From NCBI RefSeq assembly GCF_003846185.1, contig NZ_ML123034.1, positions 62,001-126,000 of the forward strand: 64,000 bases of DNA. The letters run 5' to 3'. This document shows positions 25,653-34,450 of this stretch, in pieces (the first letter of the stretch is position 1; the number at the start of each line of letters is the position of its first letter). The position numbers were made by a program, and so were the translations under genes. The notes under the pieces were generated by a model that had not been told where the DNA came from, did no database searches, and saw only the letters and a program-made list of their open reading frames with translations. The DNA is from Streptomyces sp. ADI96-02. GTDB lineage: Bacteria > Actinomycetota > Actinomycetes > Streptomycetales > Streptomycetaceae.

Positions 25653-26548
25653 ACGCCGCCCCCGCGCTGGTGGCGTACGCGGCCACCGTGGGCACGCTCG
25701 CCCCGGCGGCGCTGCTGCGCAGCAGGTGGCCCCAGCGCTCGCCCGCACTGGGTGTCGCCGCCTGGTTCGCGCTGGCCGTCTCCTTCTCCCTCTGCCTCTC
25801 GCTGGCGGCGCTGCACCTCCCCACGCCAGGGGCCCACCTGGACGGACTCCTGTACTCGTGCCGCGCCGCGCTGGAATGGGCCTCGACCGCCGACAGCGCG
25901 CTCGCTCCGGCGGGGGCGGCGGCCGTCGTGGTCCTGATCGCCGCCCATCTGGCGGGCTTCGTGTCCCACGCCGTACGGGCGCGCGCCGCCCGGGCCAGGC
26001 ATCGTGACGTCCTGGACAAGGTGGGCCGGCGGTCGGCGTCCTTCGACGCCACGGTGGTGGAGCACACCGCGCCCGCCGCCTACTGCCTGCCGGGACGCCG
26101 CCCGCGGATCGTCGTCAGCACCGGAGCCGTCGATCTGCTGTCCGGCGAGGAGCTGAGCGCCGTCGTCGAGCACGAGCGCGCCCACATCGCCGGACGCCAC
26201 CACCTGGTGCTCTCGGCGGCCGGCGCGTTCGCCCGGGTGTTCCCCGGTCTGCCGCTGGCCCGGCAGGTGCGGCAGCAGGTTCCGCTGCTGCTGGAGATGG
26301 CCGCCGACGACCGCGCGCTGCGCCGGTGCTCCCGGAACGCGCTGGCGGCGGCGATGTTCGCCCTGGCGTCCGGCGAAGCGCCGCGAGGGGCCCTGGCCGC
26401 GGGCGGACCGACCGTGCTGGCCCGGCTGAAGAGGGTGCTCGTGCCCGCGCACCGGGCCCACCCCGCTCTGCGGTGCGCGGTCGGCGCCGGCGCGGCCGTG
26501 GTCCCGCTTCTCCCGGTACTGCTGGCGTGCCACGCCGGATTGGGGTGA
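25649..26548 (+). CDS. M56-family (BlaR1-like) membrane metallopeptidase
   Basis: A 299-residue protein with transmembrane segments at about 33-55 and 86-106 and a C-terminal hydrophobic helix. The zinc motif is His175-Glu-Arg-Ala-His179, preceded by 'GEELSAVVEH' as in BlaR1/MecR1. There is no C-terminal penicillin-sensor domain, so the signal is unknown, as for most actinomycete members. GTG 25649 shares bases with the BlaI stop. Its likely role is induced cleavage of the BlaI-like repressor. Confidence 0.9.
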   Translation: MNAAPALVAYAATVGTLAPAALLRSRWPQRSPALGVAAWFALAVSFSLCLSLAALHLPTPGAHLDGLLYSCRAALEWASTADSALAPAGAAAVVVLIAAHLAGFVSHAVRARAARARHRDVLDKVGRRSASFDATVVEHTAPAAYCLPGRRPRIVVSTGAVDLLSGEELSAVVEHERAHIAGRHHLVLSAAGAFARVFPGLPLARQVRQQVPLLLEMAADDRALRRCSRNALAAAMFALASGEAPRGALAAGGPTVLARLKRVLVPAHRAHPALRCAVGAGAAVVPLLPVLLACHAGLG

Positions 26549-26562
26549 CGGCCGCCGATACG

Positions 26563-26667
26563 TCACTCGTCGCGCACCAGGTCGGCGACGCCGACCGGAT
26601 CCCACTCGTCGAGGCGATGCCTCGGGCCGTTCTCGGTTCCGGGAGTCCGGGGACGCCCGCGCGCCAT
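26563..26667 (-). CDS. Possible 34-residue ORF overlapping the NlpC/P60 stop
   Basis: An ATG at 26667 lies inside the NlpC/P60 stop (ATGA overlap) and opens a 34-codon frame ending near 26563. The C-terminal 'LDEWDPVGVADLVRDE' has the look of a small cytosolic protein family with a 'WDPIGV' motif, so this may be a fragment of such a gene or a true coupled microprotein. The evidence is limited to overlap and composition. Confidence 0.3.
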   Translation of the reverse strand: MARGRPRTPGTENGPRHRLDEWDPVGVADLVRDE

Positions 26668-27704
26668 CAGATCCGTACGCCCCACATGAAGGGCATGCCG
26701 CTGCGGGCGATCGACTCGTAGCGCACCTGCGCACCCGGCTTCGGCGAATGGAGGATCTGGCCGTTCCCGGCGTAGAAGCCGACGTGGCTCAGGTCCGTCC
26801 GCATGATGATGAGGTCTCCGGGCTTCAGCGCGCTCAGGGAGTTGATCCGGGTCCCGGCGTTCGCCTGCTCCTGGGAGGTGCGCGGCAGGGAGACGCCGGC
26901 CTGGCGGAAGGCCCAGGAGGTGAGACCGGAGCAGTCGAACGAACCGGGCCCGGCTGCTCCCCACACGTAGGGCATGCCCACCCTGCTCTTCGCCGCGTCG
27001 AACGCGGAGGCCGTGCGCCCCGACGCGCTCGGCTCGTCGCCGAGTTCGACCCGTTCGCTGGAGCGGTTGGCCCGCTCCTCCTCGGCGGCTATCTTGGACC
27101 GCTCCTTCGCCGTCAGCGTGTTGAGGAGCCGTTGCGCCTCGGCGAGCTTGCCCTGGATCTCCTTCTTCTTGTTCCCCAGCTCCCGGCGGGTGTCGTCCAG
27201 GCTCTCCAGCTTCTCGCCGGCCTGGCTGCGCTGCTGCTGCAGTGCCCGCTGCTGGTCGAGGAACCGCTCCAGCGTCTCCGACTGCCGGGCGCTGAGACGG
27301 TCGAACCCGGAGGCCCGGTCCAGATAGGCGTCGGGGTCTGCCGAGAAGAGCAGTTGGACGGAGGGGTCGAGGCCGCCGGAGCGGTACTGGGCGGTGGCGA
27401 CCGAGCCCAGTTGGCGGCGAAGCTCGTTGAGGTCGCCCTGCTTGCGGGCCACCGTGTCCTGGAGGTTGTCGGCCTCGCCCTGGAGCTCGTCGGCCGCTTC
27501 CTTCGCCCCGTTGTACTTCTCCGTGGCCTGGGTGGCTTCCTCGTACAGGCGGTCGATCTGTGCCTGCACACCCTTCTTGTTCGGGTCCGGGAGAGGATCG
27601 GCCGAGGCCGACTGCGCCGACATCACGACGCTCACCGCAGCAGTCGCAGTGAGTACGGAGGCGTACGTGTGGTTCGACTGCTTAGGACGACGGTGGGACG
27701 CCAC
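26667..27704 (-). CDS. Secreted NlpC/P60 endopeptidase with coiled-coil N-terminus
   Basis: A 345-residue exported wall hydrolase. It starts at GTG 27704 with 'VASHRRPKQ', the usual beginning of these Streptomyces proteins, after aaggag. The signal peptide ends near 'SASA'. Residues about 40-215 are a long coiled coil, rich in Gln, Glu and Leu, that probably regulates the enzyme. The catalytic NlpC/P60 domain (about 230-345) has Cys in 'FDCSGLTSWAF', His in 'DLSHVGFYAG' and a following His in 'ILHSPKPG'. It should cut D-Glu-meso/LL-Dap bonds in peptidoglycan. Confidence 0.93.
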   Translation of the reverse strand: MASHRRPKQSNHTYASVLTATAAVSVVMSAQSASADPLPDPNKKGVQAQIDRLYEEATQATEKYNGAKEAADELQGEADNLQDTVARKQGDLNELRRQLGSVATAQYRSGGLDPSVQLLFSADPDAYLDRASGFDRLSARQSETLERFLDQQRALQQQRSQAGEKLESLDDTRRELGNKKKEIQGKLAEAQRLLNTLTAKERSKIAAEEERANRSSERVELGDEPSASGRTASAFDAAKSRVGMPYVWGAAGPGSFDCSGLTSWAFRQAGVSLPRTSQEQANAGTRINSLSALKPGDLIIMRTDLSHVGFYAGNGQILHSPKPGAQVRYESIARSGMPFMWGVRI

Positions 27705-27842
27705 TGCGGCGAGCTCCTTCTCCCTCGGCCGCTGCTCAAGGGCCGGGCCGGGCCCTCGAGTTCCGTGGAAAGACTGCGGATTCAGCGACGCCTCCGCCGA
27801 CACCCCGGGCGGGTGATCGACCGTGCGGAGGCCGGAGCACGC

Positions 27843-27872
27843 ATACTAATCAACTTAGTTACCGGGATCCAA
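27843..27872 (-). promoter_or_regulatory. Promoter with embedded operator-like palindrome upstream of NlpC/P60 gene
   Basis: On the minus strand, TTGGAT (27872-27867) and TAGTAT (27848-27843) are 18 bases apart, a good vegetative-type promoter about 140 bases before the NlpC/P60 start. The palindrome ACTAA-(5)-TTAGT at 27845-27859 lies over the spacer and -10 box. It is markedly AT-rich for this genome and has a MarR-like look. Confidence 0.55.
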
Positions 27873-27905
27873 GCGCGGGCCTCCGGCATCGGCGCGGGTA
27901 CCGGC

Positions 27906-29393
27906 CTACCCACCGGCGCCGGGTTCCCGCCCGGGGCCGGCCGACGTGGCGGCCGTCTCCTTGACGGGCTCCAGGAGTTCCGCCGTGCGCCGCGCGGTGC
28001 GCCCCGCCCAGGAGCCGCTCGTCAGGGCTCCCACCAGCAGCACGCACGCACCGCAGCCGGTGATGATCCACCAGGCCGGGCGGCTGGCGTCGGTGAACCC
28101 CGTGCGGTACGCGGCCGAGCCCACCGTCGCCGCGGCCCCGCCCGCCAGCACCGCGCCGACCACCGCGACACCGAGCGTCTGGCCGATCTGGCGGCTGGTG
28201 GAGGCCACGGCCGCCGCCACGCCCGCCTGGGAGCGGGGCATGCCGGAGACGGCGGTGTTGGTGATGGGGGCGTTGACCGCGCCGAAGCCCAGACCGAACA
28301 GCACGTAGCCGGTGAACAGCAACGCGGTGTCGCGCTCGGCGTCGAACCCGGCGAACAGGACTCCGCTCGCCGTCATCGCGGCCCCGGAGATCAGGAGCGG
28401 GAGACGCGGACCGCGGCTGCCGACCAGGCGGCCCGACAGCGGCGCGCAGACGAAGGTCATGCCGGCCATCGGGAGCATGTAGAGACCCGCGTGCAGGGCG
28501 GAGAGTCCTCGTACGTTCTGGAGGTAGAGCGTGTTGAGGAACAGGAATCCGCCGAGTCCCGCGAAAGCGGCCACCGCGATGACCGTGGCCCCGCTGAACG
28601 GGGCGCTGCGGAAGAACCTCAGGTCGATCAGCGGCTCGGCGCGCCTCGGCTCGTAGCGGATGAGGCCCGCCAGGGACAGCAGCGCGACCCCCACGAAGGA
28701 CAGGATCAAGGGTGAGGTCCAGCCGGCGGAGGGGGCTTCGATGATGGCGTAGGTCAGCGCGCCGAGCACGCCGATGACCAGGAGTTGGCCGACGGGGTCG
28801 GGGCGGCGGGGCTTGGCGGCCCGCGATTCGGGGACGTACCGCCAGGTCAGCAGCAGGGCCGCCACCCCGATGGGCAGGTTGATCCAGAAGATCGACCGCC
28901 AGCCGACGGAGTCCACCAGCAGCCCGCCGATCAACGGGCCGGCCGCCATCGAGATGCCCACCACGCCGCCCCAGGCTCCGATGGCGCGGGCGCGCTCGCG
29001 CGGTTCGGTGAAGGTGTTGGTGATGATCGACATCGCGACGGGGTTGAGCATCGATCCGCCGACGGCCTGCACCATGCGGAAGACGACGAGGGATTCGAGG
29101 TTCGGCGCCGCCGAGCAGAGCGCCGAGCCGATGGTGAAGAGGACGAGGCCGGTCTTGAAGACGCGGCGGCGGCCGATCCGGTCGGCCGTCGATCCCGACA
29201 GCATCAGCAGCGAGGCGAGGACGAGCGTGTAGGCGTCGATCGTCCATTGCAGCCCGGACACGGAAGCGTGCAGTTCGCGCTGCATGGAGGGCAGGGCGAC
29301 ATTGAGGATGGTGTTGTCGAGGCTGACGATGAGCAGGCTCATGCAGCAGATCGCCAGCACCAGCAGCTTCCGACGGTGGCTGAGCTCGGGCAT
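27906..29393 (-). CDS. DHA2-family (EmrB/QacA-type) MFS efflux transporter
   Basis: A 495-residue protein with 14 predicted helices. The DHA2 signature 'LDNTILNVALPSM' is in helix 1, 'TADRIGRRRVF' follows helix 2, and the antiporter motif is in 'GISMAAGPLIGGLL' (helix 5). This type expels drugs, dyes or natural products using the proton gradient. No TetR or MarR gene is adjacent to set its specificity. The start ATG 29393 faces the divergent Tat-secreted hydrolase gene across 182 bases. Confidence 0.9.
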   Translation of the reverse strand: MPELSHRRKLLVLAICCMSLLIVSLDNTILNVALPSMQRELHASVSGLQWTIDAYTLVLASLLMLSGSTADRIGRRRVFKTGLVLFTIGSALCSAAPNLESLVVFRMVQAVGGSMLNPVAMSIITNTFTEPRERARAIGAWGGVVGISMAAGPLIGGLLVDSVGWRSIFWINLPIGVAALLLTWRYVPESRAAKPRRPDPVGQLLVIGVLGALTYAIIEAPSAGWTSPLILSFVGVALLSLAGLIRYEPRRAEPLIDLRFFRSAPFSGATVIAVAAFAGLGGFLFLNTLYLQNVRGLSALHAGLYMLPMAGMTFVCAPLSGRLVGSRGPRLPLLISGAAMTASGVLFAGFDAERDTALLFTGYVLFGLGFGAVNAPITNTAVSGMPRSQAGVAAAVASTSRQIGQTLGVAVVGAVLAGGAAATVGSAAYRTGFTDASRPAWWIITGCGACVLLVGALTSGSWAGRTARRTAELLEPVKETAATSAGPGREPGAGG

Positions 29394-29575
29394 GCGTCGA
29401 CACTACGACTCCCGGTCGCGTCTTCCCGCCGGGGACACCCGCCGAGGAGGACACGGGGCGGGCGGCGGTCCGGCGGGCGCGGTCCTCGCCCGCGCTGTTC
29501 CGCGTCCGGAGAGGCCGGGCGTCGAAAGTCGCTGTGACGGCTGCGTCGAGCCGGCCCGTCCGACATGATCAACGG

Positions 29576-30472
29576 ATGAACCTCACGCGCAGACGCGCCG
29601 TCCTGACCTCCGTGGCGGCTGCCGCCGCCGGTCTGCCGATCCTCAACGACCTTGCCGGGAAGGGCGCTTCCGCCGCGGCGGCCGAGGCCGAGTTCGCCTC
29701 GAACACCGCGCTGTACAGCAGCGGTACGTATCAGGAGGGCGTCCACTGGGCGCGTCGCTTCCGCTGCGGCACGCGCCCCGATCTCCTGGACAATGCGAGC
29801 GGCGGCAGCGAGCCGGTCCGCAGCACGGCGGTGATCGCCCCGCACGGCGGCGGCATCGAAGGGGGCACGAGTGAACTGTGCCTCGCGATCGCCGGTTACA
29901 CCCTCACCGGGGCGGGAGCGACACCGCCCGCTCCGGTGGCGGGAGTGCCGCAGCGGGACTACTGGATGTTCGAGGGGCTGGCGTCCTCCTCACAGCTCCA
30001 CGTCACCTCGACCAACTGCGACGACCCGGCGGCGCTGGCCGTCTGCGCCGCCAACCTCTACGCCGTCTCCCTGCACGGCTTCGGCCCGGATACGGGCCCG
30101 GCCAAGCAGATCCTCATCGGCGGCCGGGACCAGCGGCTGACGCGCAATCTCAAGGCGGCCTTCACGAGACACGGACTGACGACCGGCACGGGCGATCCCG
30201 AACTGGAGGTGACGGTGACCGTGGCCGGCTCCGGCAGCCCGCTGAACGGCGACGATCCCGCGAACATCGTCAACCGCACCCGCAGCGCGGCGGGCGCTCA
30301 GCTCGAAATATCCACCGCCCTGCGCACGGCGATGTTCGGGGACTTCGACGGCGCGGCGAGGCGGAGGGAGACCGCGGGCGTCGGCCCCGCCCGCCAGGCC
30401 CACTTCTGGAACGGGTTCGTCGACGCCGTACGCGATGCGGTCGACCGCCACGAGCGCGGGCTCGACGCGTAG
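29576..30472 (+). CDS. Tat-secreted poly-gamma-glutamate hydrolase-like protein
   Basis: A 298-residue protein with a twin-arginine signal ('RRRAVLTSV', residues 5-30). A domain of the poly-gamma-glutamate hydrolase family follows. Zinc ligands are suggested by 'APHGGGIEGGTSEL' (about 88-101), 'SLHGFG', and Glu in 'GAQLEIST'. The family, known from phages that strip Bacillus capsules, cuts gamma-glutamyl bonds in poly-glutamate, although actinomycete members may act on other polymers. ATG 29576 is chosen because the Tat motif directly follows it. Export folded through Tat fits a zinc enzyme. Confidence 0.85.
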   Translation: MNLTRRRAVLTSVAAAAAGLPILNDLAGKGASAAAAEAEFASNTALYSSGTYQEGVHWARRFRCGTRPDLLDNASGGSEPVRSTAVIAPHGGGIEGGTSELCLAIAGYTLTGAGATPPAPVAGVPQRDYWMFEGLASSSQLHVTSTNCDDPAALAVCAANLYAVSLHGFGPDTGPAKQILIGGRDQRLTRNLKAAFTRHGLTTGTGDPELEVTVTVAGSGSPLNGDDPANIVNRTRSAAGAQLEISTALRTAMFGDFDGAARRRETAGVGPARQAHFWNGFVDAVRDAVDRHERGLDA

Positions 30473-30526
30473 GACGGCGGATTGCGGCACGGGAGCGCGC
30501 CGCGGTCCGCGGCGCGGTCGACCGCG

Positions 30527-30772
30527 TCAGTGGGTCGCGGAGTGCAGCGGGCTGTGGTCGCGCTCGTAGTTCGCCAGAGCCAGGCCCAGGGCGAAGAACG
30601 TGGGCGCCCACTCGCCGACGAAGATGCCCCACCGGTCGGCACGCGCCGTTCCGGCGGCCTCGGCCTTCATCGACCCGCACCACGAGACGACGGAGAGGCC
30701 GATCGAGACGAACGCCGCGGTGTAGGCGTGCTCGGACGTCAGACCCTTCTCATGCAACTGCTTGACGATCAT
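30527..30772 (-). CDS. Small two-helix membrane protein
   Basis: An 81-residue protein. Two hydrophobic segments ('AAFVSIGLSVVSWCGS' and 'IFVGEWAPTFFALGLAL') with charged ends suggest a small inner-membrane protein with both ends inside. The start ATG 30772 follows ctggagag. Similar small proteins are widespread in Streptomyces, to my knowledge with no assigned function. It is transcribed alone, convergent with the hydrolase gene. Confidence 0.75.
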   Translation of the reverse strand: MIVKQLHEKGLTSEHAYTAAFVSIGLSVVSWCGSMKAEAAGTARADRWGIFVGEWAPTFFALGLALANYERDHSPLHSATH

Positions 30773-31510
30773 GACTCTCCAGGAGGTAGGGGCCACTCGG
30801 TCTCCTACCACCGTCGTCCCTGAACGCCCGAGGCGCATCTTGGGCCTCTCCGGCCGCACCCCGGCGGGAACGCCCGGTCGCGAGGGCGACTTCGGCGGGC
30901 CCCCGTCCGCCCAGCGGTCGCCGCGCTCCCGGCCCGACGTCGGAGGGATGACCCTGTTCGTACCGAACTATGACGGCTCGTCATCTTGTCTTTGGTTATA
31001 GCGCCCTTGACCGCCCATAAGGGCACACGTATCCCCTGCGCACGCATTGCGAATGACCGAAAGTGCACCCGGGAAGACCTGCGCCGATCGCAGGATCTGA
31101 CCATTCAGCAACAACGAATCCGGGCGGTTGAATGGGAAACAATTAGCGTCTCACCGCATCCATCCACTCATTCCGCTAAGGATTATCATCATGCATATCG
31201 AGGGTTAAGATGCTGGTCAGACGTGCGCGACCGCCTGATCTCACACATTCCGCTTGTGCCCACTCGAACTCGCCCCGGCAGCACCAGTCACCCCGACACC
31301 AACTTTCCCTACTGGCGAGTTCGCCAGTTCTTCGACGCCGGACGGGTCGGTGGCTGCCGGATTACGGCATAGGATCAAGCCGCACCTTGAGTCCTCCCCC
31401 TTCCGAATCGGTGCGGACGAAGCGCCGTCGTTCCCCAACCCCCCACGATCGTTAACAGGTATCTGCGTGCCACTGATACTGGACACCGGTTCCCACGAGG
31501 GAGCCGCGCA
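30773..31510. other. Long, relatively AT-rich upstream region of the sensor/ABC operon
   Basis: Some 738 bases without a convincing gene, clearly lower in GC than the genes around it (especially 30960-31240). It carries the promoters of the small membrane protein and of the rightward sensor operon. Open frames crossing it have no codon bias. An 18-bp inverted repeat at 31311-31328 is the main ordered element. Confidence 0.5.
31311..31328. repeat. 18-bp inverted repeat, possible operator
   Basis: Arms actggcga and tcgccagt (8 bases each, perfect) are separated by GT. The two-base spacer is too short for a stable hairpin loop, so a protein-binding site is more likely than a terminator. It lies about 180 bases before the sensor gene. 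Confidence 0.45.
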
Positions 31511-33886
31511 GTGAAGATCAATCGCCGTCTCGCCCTGCTCGTCGCCGCACCCCTCACCGTGGCCGTCACCTTCTCGGTTCTGGCTCTCGCGCCGGCGACG
31601 AACCAGGCGCTCCAGGCCAATCGGCTCACCGCGATGGTCGATGTCGCTTCCCTGGCAGGCCGGTTGACCCACGACTTGCAGCGTGAGCGGGCCGCGGCGA
31701 CCGCGCTCGTCTCCCGCAACGGCGACGCGGAGACCTTCCGCGCCCGGTCCACCGCGACGGACGAGAGCGTCGCCGCGTTCCGCGGTCGTCTCGGGCGTCT
31801 GTCGGAAGTGCCCGGCAACGCTCAGGGCGCGCTGGACCGCATCCAGCGCTTCATCGACGACATGCCCGCGCTGCGCGCTCAGGTGCGCTCGGGCAGCAGC
31901 ACGATCTCCGCGCTCGCCTTCGGGTACCGGATCGTCATCGCCGACCTCATCGCGTACCGCGACGGCATCGCGCAGGCCGACGGCGTCGACTCCGAGATCG
32001 CGGACCGCGTACGCGCGGCAGCCGCGCTCTCGGAGGCGGCCGAGCACACCGCGCAACAGCAGGTCACCGTGGCCAGGGCGCAGGCGGCGGGCGGCTTCAC
32101 CGCGGCCTCCCAGCGGACGTTCGACGCGGGCCGGCTCGGCTACACCGATTCGATCGGGGTCATGTTCGACCTCGGCCCGGGTGAATGGCGGACCTGGCTG
32201 GAGCGCACCCTCTCCGGCGCCGAGGCTCTGGAGGCCCGCCGGCTGGAGGACCGGATCGGGCGCACCGGCACCACCAAGGACATCGATGTCACCCCCAAGG
32301 AGTGGCAGGACGCCGCGGAGGACCGGCTGACACTGCTGCGTACGGTGGAGAAGCGGGTCGACGCGTCGGTGCTCGCGACGGTGTCCGAGGCCCGCACCAC
32401 GCTCGTCTGGATAGCCGGCGGCGAAGTCGCCCTGGTGCTGCTGACCCTGGTCGGCGCGGTCGTCGTCGCGGTCCGGCTGGGCCGGGTGATGATCCACCGG
32501 CTGCGCGATCTGCGGAACGCCGCGCGCGAGGTCGCCCAGGTCGGACTGCCGGCCGTGATGAGCGAGTTGTCCCAGCCCGGTGCGCTCAGCGGCGCCACAC
32601 CCGAGCAGGTGGCCGAGCGGACCGGCAACCCGGTCACGGCCACCGGTGAGGACGAGATCGGCGAGGTCGGCGAGGCGTTCAACGCCGTCCATCACGAGGC
32701 CGTCCGGCTGGCGGCGCAACAGGCGCACGTTCACGATCAGTTCGCCGAGACCCTGGTGCGGGTGGCGCGCAGGGGCGCCCAGTTGACCACCGTCATGGTG
32801 TCCGAACTGGACGCGGTGCAGCGCGACGAGGCCGACCCGGAGCGCATGAAGACCCTCTTCGCGCTCGACCACCTCGCCATCCGCATGGAGCGCAACACCA
32901 ACAACCTCCTGGTGCTGGGTGGTTACGGACACGCACGGGTGCGCCCGCAGGACGTCGACTGCTCCACCGCCATCGTCGCGGCGGCCCAGCAGATCGAGCG
33001 CTTCGACCGCGTGTCGCTCGGCGTCGTCGAGGCCGGTATCGGCATCGCCGCCCGCGCGGTGCACGACGTGGCCCACATCCTGGCGGAACTCCTCGACAAC
33101 GCGACCCGTTTCTCGCCGCCCGAGAAGCAGGTCGGGGTCACCGTGTGGCGGCTGTCGGACCGGGCCGTCGTGCAGATCGTCGACGAGGGCGTCGGGATAC
33201 CGGCGGACCGCCGCCTCCTGCACAACGCGGCGCTGCGCGAGCCCCGCGCGGGCATCACGGACGTGCGGTCGATGGGCCTGCATGTGGTGGCACGGCTCGC
33301 CGCACGCCATGGCATCGTCGTCGAACTGCGCGACTCCGAGGGACCCGGCACCATCGCCGAGGTCACCCTGCCCGCAGGTGTGCTCGCGCCGGCCCCGAAG
33401 GTGACGGCGCCGCAGAGCACGCAGGGCCGCGGGCACGGCGGCGACGTCCGCTACGAGACCCCGCGGCCGATCACCCCGCCCGGCAGGCCCGGCGGCCCGC
33501 ACCGGCCGGATCCGGCCGGTGCGGGCGGGGCTCCCGCCCGGGGCCGCCACGACGAGGGGTCCGCCGCGGAGCGGCACGAGCGGGCGCGGCACGCCGCACC
33601 CGATCCGCGTCCCGCGCACGACGAGCCGGCCTCGCACGTCGCCGGTGTGAGCGCGTCGGGCCTGCCGTTGCGCCGGCGCGGCACGCCGCAGCACAGGCCC
33701 GCACCGGCCAGGCGGGACGGCGCCGAACAGCGGTCCAACGCCGCCTCGCCACGTACGTCGTCGCCCCGCCGCCGGGACTCCCGCCAGGTGTCCGACGTCC
33801 TGGCGGCCTACGCGCAGGGAATCAGCAGAAGCACGAACCAGCGCGGGCGCTCGACCACAGACGACGCCCCCGAACGGAGCAAGTAA
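31511..33886 (+). CDS. Nitrate/nitrite-sensing (NIT) histidine-kinase-like protein, CvnA type
   Basis: A 791-residue membrane sensor. It has an N-terminal anchor (7-30), an extracytoplasmic NIT domain (about 35-290, 'DLQRERAAATALV'), a second helix (about 298-320) and a HAMP-like linker. The GHKL ATPase follows, with N-box 'ILAELLDNATRFSPP' and G-box 'DEGVGIPADRR'. A Pro/Arg-rich tail of 170 residues ends the chain. This is the layout of conservon CvnA proteins, which signal through roadblock and GTPase partners rather than a normal response regulator. Start GTG 31511 has gaggga upstream. The next gene starts in its stop (TAATG). Confidence 0.9.
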   Translation: MKINRRLALLVAAPLTVAVTFSVLALAPATNQALQANRLTAMVDVASLAGRLTHDLQRERAAATALVSRNGDAETFRARSTATDESVAAFRGRLGRLSEVPGNAQGALDRIQRFIDDMPALRAQVRSGSSTISALAFGYRIVIADLIAYRDGIAQADGVDSEIADRVRAAAALSEAAEHTAQQQVTVARAQAAGGFTAASQRTFDAGRLGYTDSIGVMFDLGPGEWRTWLERTLSGAEALEARRLEDRIGRTGTTKDIDVTPKEWQDAAEDRLTLLRTVEKRVDASVLATVSEARTTLVWIAGGEVALVLLTLVGAVVVAVRLGRVMIHRLRDLRNAAREVAQVGLPAVMSELSQPGALSGATPEQVAERTGNPVTATGEDEIGEVGEAFNAVHHEAVRLAAQQAHVHDQFAETLVRVARRGAQLTTVMVSELDAVQRDEADPERMKTLFALDHLAIRMERNTNNLLVLGGYGHARVRPQDVDCSTAIVAAAQQIERFDRVSLGVVEAGIGIAARAVHDVAHILAELLDNATRFSPPEKQVGVTVWRLSDRAVVQIVDEGVGIPADRRLLHNAALREPRAGITDVRSMGLHVVARLAARHGIVVELRDSEGPGTIAEVTLPAGVLAPAPKVTAPQSTQGRGHGGDVRYETPRPITPPGRPGGPHRPDPAGAGGAPARGRHDEGSAAERHERARHAAPDPRPAHDEPASHVAGVSASGLPLRRRGTPQHRPAPARRDGAEQRSNAASPRTSSPRRRDSRQVSDVLAAYAQGISRSTNQRGRSTTDDAPERSK

Positions 33887-34290
33887 TGACCTCACCCACC
33901 GATCTCAGCTGGATCCTGAGCGGTTTCGCCGGGCGCATCCCCGAGGTGACCGCGGCGATAGCCGTGTCCGTCGACGGGCTGGCGCTCGCGTACACGGGCA
34001 TGGAGCGGGACGACGCGGACAGGCTCGCCGCCATCGCCTCCGGCGTCGTCAATCTGCTGTCCGCCGCGGCCCAGTTGACGAACACGGACCCGGTCGAGCA
34101 CAGCCTCACCGCCATGGACGGCGGCTACATGTTCTCGATGGCGGTCTCCAGCGGCGCTTCCCTGCTGGTGACCACCACCCGGGACGCGGACATCGGAGAG
34201 GTGAGCTACATGATGTCCGAGCTGATCAACCAGGTCGGCGACGCGCTCTCCCCCCGGGTCCGCGACGAGGGCAGCCCGGTCCCGCGCTGA
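33886..34290 (+). CDS. Roadblock/LC7-domain protein, CvnB type
   Basis: A 134-residue roadblock/LC7 protein ('LSWILSGFAGRIPEVTAAIAVSVDGLALAYT'), the MglB-like partner that in conservons acts on the CvnD GTPase. It overlaps the sensor gene stop by one base. The DUF742 (CvnC) and GTPase (CvnD) genes that normally follow are absent. An ABC-importer gene comes next after 160 bases. Either the GTPase is supplied from elsewhere, or this pair has been re-used to regulate transport. Confidence 0.9.
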   Translation: MTSPTDLSWILSGFAGRIPEVTAAIAVSVDGLALAYTGMERDDADRLAAIASGVVNLLSAAAQLTNTDPVEHSLTAMDGGYMFSMAVSSGASLLVTTTRDADIGEVSYMMSELINQVGDALSPRVRDEGSPVPR

Positions 34291-34450
34291 CCCGGGCCAC
34301 TCGCCCGGCGGCTGCCCGGTCCGGCTCCCCCGTCCGACCGTGCGGCCGGCGTCCGGCCCGCCGCCCCACGGCGGGTCGGTGTTCCTCCCCCCGGTGTTCC
34401 CCTCCTCGGTGTGTTCCTCCCCTCCCCCACTCCTCGTGATGAGAGTCCTC

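Noticed and set aside
27705-27842. c-di-AMP (ydaO) riboswitch before the NlpC/P60 gene
   Set aside because: The gene type makes it attractive, and 'cgctgaatccgc' is suggestive, but the remaining conserved core blocks of the family could not be found. It is listed only as an unassigned leader.
30986-31372. 128-codon frame in the sensor upstream region
   Set aside because: It has no third-position bias, no homologous look and no ribosome site.
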